NCBI RefSeq assembly: GCF_030380815.1
Contig: NZ_JAUDUY010000001.1
Location: 744,001 to 808,000 of the forward strand
DNA: 64,000 nt
Source: Robiginitalea aurantiaca
GTDB taxonomy: Bacteria; Bacteroidota; Bacteroidia; Flavobacteriales; Flavobacteriaceae
Direction: 5' to 3'
In this document: positions 8,962 to 17,098 of the stretch, in pieces
Position numbering within the stretch: position 1 is the stretch's first letter
Layout: every line of letters begins with the position of its first letter
Position numbers and translations under genes: made by a program
Notes under the pieces: generated by a model
The model's input: only the letters and a program-made list of their open reading frames with translations
The model's database searches: none
What the model was told of the DNA's origin: nothing

Positions 8962-9761
8962 AGACAACCTATCGCGGATATTTTACAGCTTTGATGGCGG
9001 TTATTCTCCTGTTTGGCTGCCGGAATTTTCAGAAGGAAGCAGAAGTGGAAGCTCAATGGGTACCGCTTTTTAACGGAAAGGACCTTACCGGATGGGATAT
9101 AAAAATACGGGGCTTCGAGTTAGGGGTAAACTACAGGAATACCTTCCGGGTAGAAAATGGATTGCTCAAGGTCTCTTATGACGATTATGACACCTTTAAT
9201 GAAGAATTTGGGCACCTGTTTTACCAGCATCCGTTTTCGAGCTATCGGCTGAGGGTTGAATATCGGTTTGTGGGGGATCAGGTTCCCGATGGCCCGGGCT
9301 GGGCCTTACGAAATAACGGATTGATGTTGCACAGCCAGTCTGCTCAGAGTATGGGAGTGGATCAGGATTTTCCCATATCCCTGGAAGCCCAATTACTCGG
9401 AGGTGCCCCGGAAGGCGAGCGATCTACCATGAATTTATGCACCCCGGGATCCAATGTTGTGATGCAGGGCGAATTGCGGGAAGCGCACTGTATCGATTCG
9501 CGTTCAAAAACCTATAGGGGGGATGGTTGGGTTACTGCAGAAGTAATTGTGTACAGAGATTCTGTAATCCATCACCTTGTGGAAGGAGACACAGTGCTCA
9601 CTTATTCCCATCCTGTAATGGGTGGAGGGGCGATCAGCGGATATGATTCAAAGGTATATATAGAAGGGAAACCAATGACCTCGGGGTATATTGCGATTCA
9701 GGCGGAAAGCCATCCCACGGAATTCCGCAAAATTGAACTCATGGAACTGGACCCGAAGTGA
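8958..9761 (+). CDS. DUF1080 (3-keto-disaccharide hydrolase family) lipoprotein
   Basis: 267 residues. A hydrophobic signal ends in a lipobox (LLFGC), so it is probably a lipoprotein. The DUF1080 fold (PF06439, concanavalin-like) shows as VPLFNGKDLTGWDIKI near the N-terminus, then GWALRNNGLMLHSQ, and near the C-terminus GYIAIQAESHPTEFRKIEL. The family includes enzymes that cleave 3-keto-glycosides. It overlaps the K+ channel by 4 bp and lies near a Gfo/Idh/MocA oxidoreductase, a common partner. The substrate is unknown. Confidence 0.88.
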   Translation: MKTTYRGYFTALMAVILLFGCRNFQKEAEVEAQWVPLFNGKDLTGWDIKIRGFELGVNYRNTFRVENGLLKVSYDDYDTFNEEFGHLFYQHPFSSYRLRVEYRFVGDQVPDGPGWALRNNGLMLHSQSAQSMGVDQDFPISLEAQLLGGAPEGERSTMNLCTPGSNVVMQGELREAHCIDSRSKTYRGDGWVTAEVIVYRDSVIHHLVEGDTVLTYSHPVMGGGAISGYDSKVYIEGKPMTSGYIAIQAESHPTEFRKIELMELDPK

Positions 9762-9917
9762 TTCAGGCGGGTCGATGAAGGAGGTCACAAAGGAATTCCA
9801 TATTTCCTGTTTCAAATTGTCATTCGGGCATACCATACTACGACCTTCTAATCATTCAAAAGGCCTCCACGTGATTTTCATTATTTTTGAACTCGTTCCA
9901 TTTTTTGAATTTCCAAT

Positions 9918-11156
9918 GTGTTTATGAATACTACTGCTGATCAAATCTATATCGTAGGGACAGGTATAAGTGGTCTCGTCGCGGCCCGGACCCTTGAGAA
10001 AAAGGGGTATGCCCCGGTCATCCTTGAAAGCTCGGATAGGCCCGGGGGCCGGGTTAAGTCAGATACAGAAAGCGGAGTCGTTTACGATCATGGATTTCAG
10101 GTTTTGCTTACGGCCTATCCGCAGGCCCGCAGGCACCTGGATTTTGATAAGCTAAATTTGAGAAGGTTTCTTCCGGGAGCCCTTGTTTTTAATACGGGAA
10201 CGCCTCAACGCATTGGAGATCCGCTCAGGAATTTTTCCAGTTTACTGCCTACCCTGAATTCCAAAGTGGGCACCTTAAAGGACAAGTGGAAGATATTTAG
10301 ACTTTCATCAGGGCTGAAGCAAAAGTCTGTCGATGAAATCTTTGCAACGCCCGAACAGACGACACTTCAATATCTGGAGGCCTATGGGTTTTCAGATCAG
10401 GTTATCCGAACCTTTTTTAAACCCTTTTTTGGCGGTATTTTCCTGGAAGAGGCACTGAGTACCTCATCGCGTATGTTTGAGTTTACCTTTAAAATGTTCA
10501 GTGAGGGTTATGCAGCGATTCCGGACTCAGGTATCGGGGCGATCGCGGCACAGCTCGTAGCTGGGCTGAATAGAACAACCATAAGGTACAATCAGCCGGT
10601 ACAGCAGGTGACATCGGGAGCGGTGATTTTGAAAGGAGGAGAAAAACTGCCCAGTCGGGCCACGCTGATTACGGTTCCCTTTAACCCTGAAACGGGGGAG
10701 CTCCGTGAATCCGGCGTAGCCTGGGAGCGCTGTGACAACCTTTATTTCAACGTGTCCAAAAGGACGTTCGAGGAAGGTGTCATTGCCCTGGTAGCTGACC
10801 CGGATGCCCTGATAAACAACCTGTACTTCCCATTTGGCCAGAACGCTGAGGGGTGTCCGGTACTCTCGGTTACCGTGGTAAAGAAACACGCTTTATCCAA
10901 GGCGGAATTAATTCAAAGGGTAAGCGAGGACCTGGAACGTTATTGCGGGATAAAAACGAAATCCTTTTTGAAGCATTATGCGGTTGAAAGAGCGCTTCCC
11001 AAAAGAGGAGATCTTAAGATGAAACCTGTGGAGGTTCAGAGTCTGGACTTCGATAACCTCTTTCTGGCAGGGGACTATTTATTAAACGGATCCCTGAACG
11101 CAGCCATGGCTTCTGGTGAGGCTGCCGCCGAAGCGCTTGCGGCTTCACTGGCATAG
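9918..11156 (+). CDS. FAD-dependent amine-oxidase-like oxidoreductase
   Basis: 412 residues. The N-terminal dinucleotide-binding motif VGTGISGLVAARTLE is followed by the acidic end of the second strand and the R-rich amine-oxidase signature (ESSDRPGGRVKSD). The C-terminal FAD-binding block is LFLAGDYLLNGSLNAAMASG. It resembles the phytoene desaturase/protoporphyrinogen oxidase/monoamine oxidase superfamily; the exact reaction is not readable. The start could be 9918 or 9924 (MNTTADQIYIVG). A TATTTTTG box at 9882-9889 could be its -7 element, but no matching -33 TTG was found. Confidence 0.85.
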   Translation: MFMNTTADQIYIVGTGISGLVAARTLEKKGYAPVILESSDRPGGRVKSDTESGVVYDHGFQVLLTAYPQARRHLDFDKLNLRRFLPGALVFNTGTPQRIGDPLRNFSSLLPTLNSKVGTLKDKWKIFRLSSGLKQKSVDEIFATPEQTTLQYLEAYGFSDQVIRTFFKPFFGGIFLEEALSTSSRMFEFTFKMFSEGYAAIPDSGIGAIAAQLVAGLNRTTIRYNQPVQQVTSGAVILKGGEKLPSRATLITVPFNPETGELRESGVAWERCDNLYFNVSKRTFEEGVIALVADPDALINNLYFPFGQNAEGCPVLSVTVVKKHALSKAELIQRVSEDLERYCGIKTKSFLKHYAVERALPKRGDLKMKPVEVQSLDFDNLFLAGDYLLNGSLNAAMASGEAAAEALAASLA

Positions 11157-11381
11157 ATTACCCGGGCTCCCATTAATGTTTGGTCAACTCCATGTCGATG
11201 TTTCGGAATTAAAAAGCAAGTCCCATGCCGGCCTCTGAGATGTCCGTGTGCTTGCTTTGATGGTAATCCGTCTTTCCGGTGAATATTAAAGACGTGTTTT
11301 GGGGTTGAAAAATTCTTGGCAATTGCAGGAATTGTTTTAAATTTGCTTCCCGTTCGTAAGGGCGGTTCGATCTTTTACTTT

Positions 11382-11454
11382 GCGAAAATAGCTCAGTTGG
11401 TAGAGCGCCACCTTGCCAAGGTGGAGGTCGCGGGTTCGAATCCCGTTTTTCGCT
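11382..11454 (+). tRNA. tRNA-Gly (GCC)
   Basis: Complete cloverleaf. The acceptor stem is GCGAAAA paired with TTTTCGC. The D-arm contains GCTCAGTTGGTAGAGC. The anticodon arm CACCTTGCCAAGGTG carries anticodon GCC, and the T-arm is CGGGTTCGAATCCCG. The CCA end is not encoded. The tRNA is followed within 6 nt by a hairpin with a T-run. Confidence 0.96.
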
Positions 11455-11460
11455 CGACAG

Positions 11461-11486
11461 AAACGCTGCCTGTCAGCGTTTTTTTG
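11461..11486 (+). terminator. Hairpin with T-run between the two tRNAs
   Basis: Stem AAACGCTG paired with CAGCGTTT, loop CCTGT, ending in a run of seven T. It has the form of an intrinsic terminator, but the tRNA-Leu begins only 6 nt further on. If it terminates, tRNA-Leu needs its own promoter inside this hairpin or the tRNA-Gly gene; otherwise it is a processing spacer. Confidence 0.7.
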
Positions 11487-11491
11487 TTTCC

Positions 11492-11576
11492 GCTCGGGTG
11501 GTGGAATTGGTAGACACGTTGGACTTAAAATCCAATGGCCATCGCGGCCGTACGGGTTCAAGTCCCGTCCCGAGTA
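11492..11576 (+). tRNA. tRNA-Leu (UAA)
   Basis: 85-nt class II tRNA with a long variable arm. The acceptor strand GCTCGGG pairs with CCCGAGT, with a G-U at the first pair. The D-arm is GTGGAATTGGTAGACAC. The anticodon arm TTGGACTTAAAATCCAA carries anticodon TAA, the variable arm is TGGCCATCGCGGCCG, and the T-arm is CGGGTTCAAGTCCCG. No CCA is encoded. The 3' end (TCCCGTCCCGAG) recurs at 11893-11904. Confidence 0.96.
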
Positions 11577-11587
11577 CGGATAAGAGG

Positions 11588-11618
11588 AAAAGTCAGTGCC
11601 GAAGGCACTGGCTTTTTT
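11588..11618 (+). terminator. Intrinsic terminator after tRNA-Leu
   Basis: An 11-bp stem (AAGTCAGTGCC with GGCACTGGCTT, one G-T pair) around the loop GAA, with a terminal run of six T. It starts 11 nt after the tRNA-Leu end and is the natural end of the tRNA transcript. Confidence 0.85.
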
Positions 11619-11660
11619 GTTTGTATCCAGAGCCAGGCTTGCCTGAGCGAATAGGTGACA

Positions 11661-11756
11661 AACAAAAAAGGCCAGCCCGCGCTGCGGGCGTACTTTTCCT
11701 ATTTCACCACGTTTGGGCGGGACTCACCGACTGCGCAGCGGGAGGTAATTCCCGTC
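11661..11756 (+). repeat. 96-bp direct repeat, copy 1
   Basis: Nearly identical to 11804-11899, with one mismatch (C at 11736 against A at 11879). Inside it are a GC-rich inverted repeat (GCCCGCGCTGCGGGC), a middle part without obvious symmetry, and a distal stem GCGGGAGGTAATTCCCGT that looks like a degenerate tRNA T-arm. The unit sits directly behind a tRNA pair. No convincing protein is encoded. Confidence 0.9.
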
Positions 11757-11803
11757 TGTAGTTTCCATTTGATTTCGATTTCCTTTGTTGTAAGGGATTG
11801 GGT

Positions 11804-11899
11804 AACAAAAAAGGCCAGCCCGCGCTGCGGGCGTACTTTTCCTATTTCACCACGTTTGGGCGGGACTCACCGACTGCGAAGCGGGAGGTAATTCCCGTC
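11804..11899 (+). repeat. 96-bp direct repeat, copy 2
   Basis: Second copy, 143 bp downstream of the first in the same orientation. Its right end runs on into CCGAG, so TCCCGTCCCGAG (11893-11904) repeats the 3' end of tRNA-Leu (11563-11574) exactly over 12 bp. This suggests the element arose from, or targets, tRNA 3' ends. Confidence 0.9.
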
Positions 11900-12082
11900 C
11901 CGAGCACTTAAACCCTATTTATAATACTGATATAGAGGGTTTTAAAATTTCATAAGTTACGTTGTGGTAACATATCGAGAATCCAGATTCAACTCTCTTC
12001 AGTTAGAATATTATCAGTGTTCCTAGAGCAATTTTATTTCGTTGAAAGTCATTTGGAAACACATCTGTATCTTTTGTACGAC
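11900..12082. other. AT-rich spacer, no gene seen
   Basis: Base composition drops to clearly AT-rich immediately after the second repeat and stays so through the next genes. No frame, RNA or terminator is recognisable in these 183 bp. Confidence 0.4.
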
Positions 12083-13705
12083 TCAAATTAAAGAGCTCTT
12101 AATCTTTTTTAAGTAGCTAACTGAAAATCCCGTTATTTCAGAAATATAGACCAGGTCTTTATCCTGATTTAATAAAGATCTTACCATATCTTTTCTTTTT
12201 TTGGTAATGAGTTTACCTGGTTTGTTTGGGTACGTTAATTCATATAACTCTTTTAAACTGAGATTAAAATGATTGGTTATTGAATCAATAGTTGCCTGAT
12301 GTAGATTATTGGCTATAAAAGTTTCAACCTGATGTAAATCTATCTTGTTTGCGACATCTCGTTTTCTTCGTGATGAAATAAAATAAAATACAATCAAGAT
12401 TGATGACACCAATGTCAAAATGGTAATGATAGTGATGAAAAGTGAATTCTTTCTTTCTTCTTCATTTAATGAATCTGCTTTTCGAATCATTTCTTTTAAT
12501 TGGTCAATAGAGAGAGAAACATAGCCATTAATCGTACCTAACTTAATAGAATCTGTAGTTTTGAAAACGGCTCTTTTATTGAACTCAATACCCGATAATA
12601 TTTTCGTCGCCTTATTTGTGGTTAAATTAATAGAAACAGCCCCGTCAATGGTAGTAATAAGAACCGCGTCCTTGTCATAATCCAGTAACGAATATGCATT
12701 TGAGAATTCATTGAACACAATGCGGTCCTTGGAACGGTCCGTTACCAGGAATAGCTCACTGTCTGTTAAAAGGACGTATTTTTTTTGATTATTGTGATCT
12801 GTTTTAAAGCCATCCTCGATGGGTTTGGTAAATTGAGCAAGACTTATCAATTCATCATCCCGTAAACTGTACTCGTAAAATGAATTATTGATGCAAAATG
12901 CTACTACCAGGGTTTCCGCTTGTTGATCAACATGAACAATTTCAGCGCCATTTATTGATGCTTCTTCGAGAATTTTTTCAATGGATGTGAATGATGAATT
13001 AAGAATATAAAGCCCTTTGGTGGTTGCCAGTATAAACCTCCCGTCATTCAGCTTAAAAATATCCCGGGCAAATCCAACAGAATTTGCGCCAAATTTTGCT
13101 TCACCATTCAAATCACGTTTAAATAACTGTATGCTGTCATTTTTTGGTCTGTAAATAGCCAAACCATCATAACAGATGTAAAATGTAGAGTCCTGCTCGA
13201 GTATGTGACCAGATGTAAAGTCCGGAATTCTTATTTTTTTACCATAACAAAAGATACCATCATATGTGCCAATACTGTTAGCACTAAAGGCCCTAACACT
13301 AAGTTGAGGTAAGTAAGTCTTATAATCAGATACTTTATAAATGAAAAGTGAATTGTTGCTAATAAGATATAGGAAGGCACCCCTTTCCCGTGAATAATGT
13401 TTAAAGCTTTTATAGTAATCTGGTAAAAGATGATTGAATCTCGAATGCATTTCTTCATCCGTAAATTTAGAATGTACTATGAGACCATTTTTAAAAGTGA
13501 TATAACCCCGATTTCCATTTACTTCTTTAAGTTCTGAACCCACAATCTGAAACACCCCCTCACTGGATGAAACCAAAACATACCCATCATTATCCAGAAC
13601 TAGATTGTAATAGACGCGATCATTATAAAATGCCTCCATCAGAGTATCCCGGGTAATTACATTACCGATCAACGAAAGCGATAAAAAGATAATTTTTAGA
13701 ACCAA
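12083..13705 (-). CDS. Membrane-anchored propeller sensor with AraC-like HTH
   Basis: 540 residues. A hydrophobic N-terminal signal (MVLKIIFLSLSLIGNV) is followed by about 400 residues of short strand repeats like two-component-regulator propellers (DGYVLVSSSEGVFQI; DGRFILATTKGLYIL). One transmembrane helix lies at about 424-447, and the last 80 residues form a cytosolic helical domain. In that tail, LSLKELYEL and ISEITGFSVSYLKKI resemble the two helix-turn-helix units of AraC proteins. No histidine kinase or receiver is present, so this looks like a one-component transmembrane regulator: periplasmic sensing, DNA binding inside (inference). It is divergent from the lipoprotein gene at 13899, a likely target. 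Confidence 0.7.
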   Translation of the reverse strand: MVLKIIFLSLSLIGNVITRDTLMEAFYNDRVYYNLVLDNDGYVLVSSSEGVFQIVGSELKEVNGNRGYITFKNGLIVHSKFTDEEMHSRFNHLLPDYYKSFKHYSRERGAFLYLISNNSLFIYKVSDYKTYLPQLSVRAFSANSIGTYDGIFCYGKKIRIPDFTSGHILEQDSTFYICYDGLAIYRPKNDSIQLFKRDLNGEAKFGANSVGFARDIFKLNDGRFILATTKGLYILNSSFTSIEKILEEASINGAEIVHVDQQAETLVVAFCINNSFYEYSLRDDELISLAQFTKPIEDGFKTDHNNQKKYVLLTDSELFLVTDRSKDRIVFNEFSNAYSLLDYDKDAVLITTIDGAVSINLTTNKATKILSGIEFNKRAVFKTTDSIKLGTINGYVSLSIDQLKEMIRKADSLNEEERKNSLFITIITILTLVSSILIVFYFISSRRKRDVANKIDLHQVETFIANNLHQATIDSITNHFNLSLKELYELTYPNKPGKLITKKRKDMVRSLLNQDKDLVYISEITGFSVSYLKKIKSSLI

Positions 13706-13898
13706 AATGATAATTCTTATTTTAAATATAAGAAATATCTATGGGCTGGATGAAAAGAGTTTGAGGTTATTATTTCAGTGACACATATTTGTATTTATTT
13801 TCAACAAAATATTAGTCGGTCAAAATTCTTTTTGTTGCTTGTTACACGACATGAACATTGAAATTTTTAAAAAAAGAATAATTTAAAAAAACGCAATC

Positions 13899-14633
13899 AT
13901 GAAATTAAAATATCTAATTCTCGGACTGTTTGCATTGATGGTGTTCAATTCTTGTGGTGGCGATAGCGATGAAGAAATAAGTACGCCAGACCCTACTTCC
14001 GCTGATATCAGGGGTTCAGTAAATCTTTATGACGAAGGTACTACAGAAATTGACAACTCGGATATGACCATTAGGTTAGAGGGTTCCTCCAAAACGGCTA
14101 TGACGGATGACAATGGAGATTTTATCTTATCTGACGTTCCTTTTGGGACCTATACGGTGATCTACGAAAAATCTGGATATGGCACATTTAAGAGTTTTGG
14201 CATTGGCCATAGAAACGGGAATACAACTATTTCAAATACCCCTTCATTAGGGCAAACCTCTTCGACAACCATAACGAATCTGGCAGCGAGTGAAGAAAGT
14301 GGCACGATTACTATAGCAACGACATTAGACCCGGAAGCAAATAATAGCAATACCCGCTACATCAGATATTTCTTCTCAACTGAAAGCAATGTTAGCAATG
14401 AGAACTATGAGGCCGTTTTAGATACGTTTGGAGCACAAATCAATCCCTATAATTTAACCTTAACTACTGCCTCTTTGGAAGCACTGGGGTTTCAAGGTGG
14501 TCAAACCGTTTATGTAATCTGTTATGGCGAATCCTTTTGGAGCAATCAGTATGATGATCCGGATCTTGACTTTACAGTTTTTCCAAACCTGAATAGTAAC
14601 ACTTCTGGAGCCATTTCCTTTGTGGTGCCCTAG
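13899..14633 (+). CDS. Lipoprotein with carboxypeptidase-regulatory-like domain
   Basis: 244 residues. The lipoprotein signal ends at FNSCGGDSDEE, where the Ser/Asp/Glu run after the Cys resembles the surface-export signal of Bacteroidota lipoproteins. A CarboxypepD_reg-like beta-sandwich occupies about residues 40-95 (DIRGSVNLYDEG; TDDNGDFILSDVPFGTYTV). The C-terminal 120 residues are Thr/Ser/Asn-rich and unrecognised. It is divergently arranged with the propeller/AraC-like regulator (193 bp apart), which suggests a regulator-target pair. The function is unknown; surface or peptidoglycan-facing binding is possible. Confidence 0.75.
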   Translation: MKLKYLILGLFALMVFNSCGGDSDEEISTPDPTSADIRGSVNLYDEGTTEIDNSDMTIRLEGSSKTAMTDDNGDFILSDVPFGTYTVIYEKSGYGTFKSFGIGHRNGNTTISNTPSLGQTSSTTITNLAASEESGTITIATTLDPEANNSNTRYIRYFFSTESNVSNENYEAVLDTFGAQINPYNLTLTTASLEALGFQGGQTVYVICYGESFWSNQYDDPDLDFTVFPNLNSNTSGAISFVVP

Positions 14634-14741
14634 TTTCTGGCGTGAAATAGTTCCGGTGGAAATTCCTCAATTCGAATTTGCATCTGAAAAACAGGGACTC
14701 TGTGGGCTTCCGATTATTGTTTTATCTTGAGAATTATTTTT

Positions 14742-15260
14742 ATGTGTAAAATGAAAGTTTTGTTTACTCTGGGCACGCTGTTTTGGATGTCCTCTTTTGT
14801 GCACTCTCAGGAACTGATTGTCCATCACTTTAATGCGGACCGGCAAGAGGTTGAGACTGACACGCTGTTCCTTGGGGATCTGGTGGTTCTCGGCCATGCT
14901 AAAAAGGGTAAGAATCCGCATTATTTTCAAGGTAAGATTACCGGGATTTTTAAGGACAGACAGGTTGTACGGGTTTTTGATTATGCCAGAAGCACACGGG
15001 TGGTTCCAATTGCCGGTAAGAAAATAAAAATTGATGAGATCATTGCTGTGGAACGACTCGATGAGAAGGAACACAGAGGGAGGGAAAACAGGGCGATTGT
15101 TGCAACGGCAGGTCAGTTTCTCGGATCGTCCATAGGAGGTACGACAGGGGATGTGATTTTTTATGGTTCAACCGCAGGGAACATTATTTCGGATTTTGTC
15201 TCCCGCCAAAAGATCAAGACCGATCGGATCAGATGTGAAATCATAGATAGTGAATATTGA
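14742..15260 (+). CDS. Exported hypothetical protein
   Basis: 172 residues from the ATG at 14742 (MCKMKVLF); 14751 is equally possible. The signal peptide is FTLGTLFWMSSFVHSQ. The mature part has a beta-rich stretch (DTLFLGDLVVLGHAKKG, then QVVRVFDYARSTRVVP) and a glycine-rich hydrophobic segment (FLGSSIGGTTGDVIFYG) that could contact the membrane. I do not recognise the family. The stop at 15260 lies 2 bp before the next start, so the two genes are almost certainly co-transcribed. Confidence 0.7.
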   Translation: MCKMKVLFTLGTLFWMSSFVHSQELIVHHFNADRQEVETDTLFLGDLVVLGHAKKGKNPHYFQGKITGIFKDRQVVRVFDYARSTRVVPIAGKKIKIDEIIAVERLDEKEHRGRENRAIVATAGQFLGSSIGGTTGDVIFYGSTAGNIISDFVSRQKIKTDRIRCEIIDSEY

Positions 15261-15262
15261 TT

Positions 15263-15796
15263 ATGAAACCAACTGCTTTATTAACGGCTTTTGCATTTCT
15301 GATACTATGTGGATGCAAACAAGAGAAAAACAATGAAACACCTTCCGTTACTGCCGCAGCGGCATTGCAGGGATGGACGGAAGAGGATAGGGCCAGATTC
15401 AACTCGAACTGCGCTGGATTCCTTGAGGCTGAGGGAGTCGAAGATTCAGGAAAGTATTGTGATTGTCTTTTGAAATCGTCAATGGAGAAATATCCCGATG
15501 TTGGGTCGGCTATGGAATTGGAACAAACCGAAATCGTTTCCCTATTCGAACAATCTGAATGCATAGATGAACTTCTCCTGGTAAAAATTGAGCATCCCTG
15601 GACAGAGGAGGCGGAAGAGTTGTTTAAAAAGCATTGCAAGGAAGGAAAGATGCAACAAGGCATCAGTGATGACGATGCCGAGAAATATTGTGATTGTGCC
15701 CTGGCTGAAGTACGTGAGCTTATTCCGAACCCCCATCATGTGATTTCACTTACCGAAGAAGAACTTTTACAGATATTCAATAAATGTCAGCAATAA
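15263..15796 (+). CDS. Cys-rich lipoprotein with an internal tandem duplication
   Basis: 177 residues from the ATG at 15263. The lipobox is LCGC (Cys18). The mature protein is two copies of a unit of about 63 residues: W38-C100 and W113-C175. Both start WTEE and contain a lone Cys, a YCDC motif and a terminal Cys. The cysteines are 50, 66, 68, 100 in the first and 125, 143, 145, 175 in the second. Equal Cys content suggests disulfides or metal binding within each unit. I know no function for the family. It is tightly linked to the preceding exported gene. Confidence 0.78.
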   Translation: MKPTALLTAFAFLILCGCKQEKNNETPSVTAAAALQGWTEEDRARFNSNCAGFLEAEGVEDSGKYCDCLLKSSMEKYPDVGSAMELEQTEIVSLFEQSECIDELLLVKIEHPWTEEAEELFKKHCKEGKMQQGISDDDAEKYCDCALAEVRELIPNPHHVISLTEEELLQIFNKCQQ

Positions 15797-16006
15797 GATC
15801 TTCAAGAACACTTACCTGATTTGCACTGACGTATATTAATTCCTGATCGAGAACGGCGCCGCAGGGGGAGCATTATCCCCTAAAGGACGATAATCCCTTA
15901 TAAGAAATCTCCTTTATGAGGGTGTCATCCACGCATCAATACCAGAACCACAGCGGTCTGAGCGCGATCCAGGTGATTCTTCCTTTAGGAATGTTATTAT
16001 GCTTGT

Positions 16007-17098
16007 TCAGGAAAAAATCAGAAAAATAATCAGGGCTGTGAACACATATCCTGCCGGAAATGCCCATCGGCATATCCGATGCAATTTCTGTGCTCGTGCT
16101 GTTTTTCCCGAATGCTTCATACGGTCAAGGGCCAAACTCACTAAAACCGAGGCAGCCAGGATGCCAAAATTTTCCAGCACAAAAAAGTCCATAAGTGTCA
16201 GGTAATCTATCCTGGGAATGTTGTCCTGGATGACCATATAAAAAGCCACAACTGAAAGGATGCCTATAAATAGGATGTTGATTCGGTCTATTACCGGATT
16301 TTTATCCAACCAGAACACAATCCAGGTGAGGGAAACTAACAAGACCATGGGCAGGATGATGCTAAATAGGATATGCAGGGGTTTTCTCTTGATCTTCAGA
16401 GCGATAACAAACTCGGAAACGGGGATGACACTTCCATCATGAGCCTGAATCTCGGCGGTTCTTACAGCCATTTCTTCTGCTTTTCTGTCCCATTCTGCTG
16501 TGCCAAGGTTTTGGACCCAGGTTTTCGAAAGGGATTTGTCGGGAACAAATACAAGTTCGTCCTCGGTGTAAGGCGTTGGGTGCAGATAAAGCAAAAGGTC
16601 CTGGGTATCAAAAGGATAGGACCGGAGATCCATTGGAGTGCCCATCTCCGCAATGAACCCTTCAGTATACTGTACCGTCCCGTCCGGCCATATCGCAATG
16701 GTTTGAGTGTTCACACCCTTGTTTCCAACTCCATTGAGGAAGTATAGTTGTGGCCGCCATCCTTTGTAAAGCCGGTTGATACTATATATGCCCTGATATA
16801 CTTTTTCCGGAACTCTTAAATCCTTCTTTCCGTAGTATGTAGAATCTGCAGGAGTATATTTCAGTCGCTCATCTTTCCATCTCAGGAAGAGGGCTCCGTC
16901 AAACTGGATGGTTTCCTCTTTTTCATTGATGTTGGAGATGTTTAAGATACTATAGCCTATGCGAATCTCCACGGGTCCTTCGGATCTCGGGATGGTATAC
17001 AGTTCATCCGAACTCGACTGTCCCCACAAGAATAAAGGGGCTGTAAGGCTAATAATCAGACTTAACAAACAACGCATTTCCTTAAACTGCTTACCCAT
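16007..17098 (-). CDS. Pentameric ligand-gated ion channel homologue
   Basis: 363 residues. After a signal peptide (ends LWGQ) comes a beta-sandwich extracellular domain with the Pro-loop MDLRSYPFDTQDL (156-168), the prokaryotic counterpart of the Cys-loop. Four transmembrane helices follow: M1 about 241-264, M2 270-290, M3 299-323 and M4 344-362. The M2-M3 loop DNIPRIDYLT matches the NLP-type turn of GLIC. An Asp at the cytoplasmic end of M2 (PVIDRIN) hints at cation selectivity (inference). It would form a homopentamer in the inner membrane, opened by an unknown ligand or pH. The alternative start is 17077. It stands alone, divergent from the MalT-like regulator. Confidence 0.9.
   Translation of the reverse strand: MGKQFKEMRCLLSLIISLTAPLFLWGQSSSDELYTIPRSEGPVEIRIGYSILNISNINEKEETIQFDGALFLRWKDERLKYTPADSTYYGKKDLRVPEKVYQGIYSINRLYKGWRPQLYFLNGVGNKGVNTQTIAIWPDGTVQYTEGFIAEMGTPMDLRSYPFDTQDLLLYLHPTPYTEDELVFVPDKSLSKTWVQNLGTAEWDRKAEEMAVRTAEIQAHDGSVIPVSEFVIALKIKRKPLHILFSIILPMVLLVSLTWIVFWLDKNPVIDRINILFIGILSVVAFYMVIQDNIPRIDYLTLMDFFVLENFGILAASVLVSLALDRMKHSGKTARAQKLHRICRWAFPAGYVFTALIIFLIFS

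Noticed and set aside
11376-11382. TACTTTG as the tRNA-Gly promoter
   Set aside because: It touches the first base of the tRNA, so transcription would start inside the mature sequence.
11498-11891. Reading frames across the tRNA-Leu and the 96-bp repeats
   Set aside because: They run through a tRNA, a terminator and non-coding repeats, and show no protein features.
15797-16006. Possible decayed gene between the Cys-rich lipoprotein and the channel
   Set aside because: No frame or fragment resembling a known protein could be read in these 210 bp.
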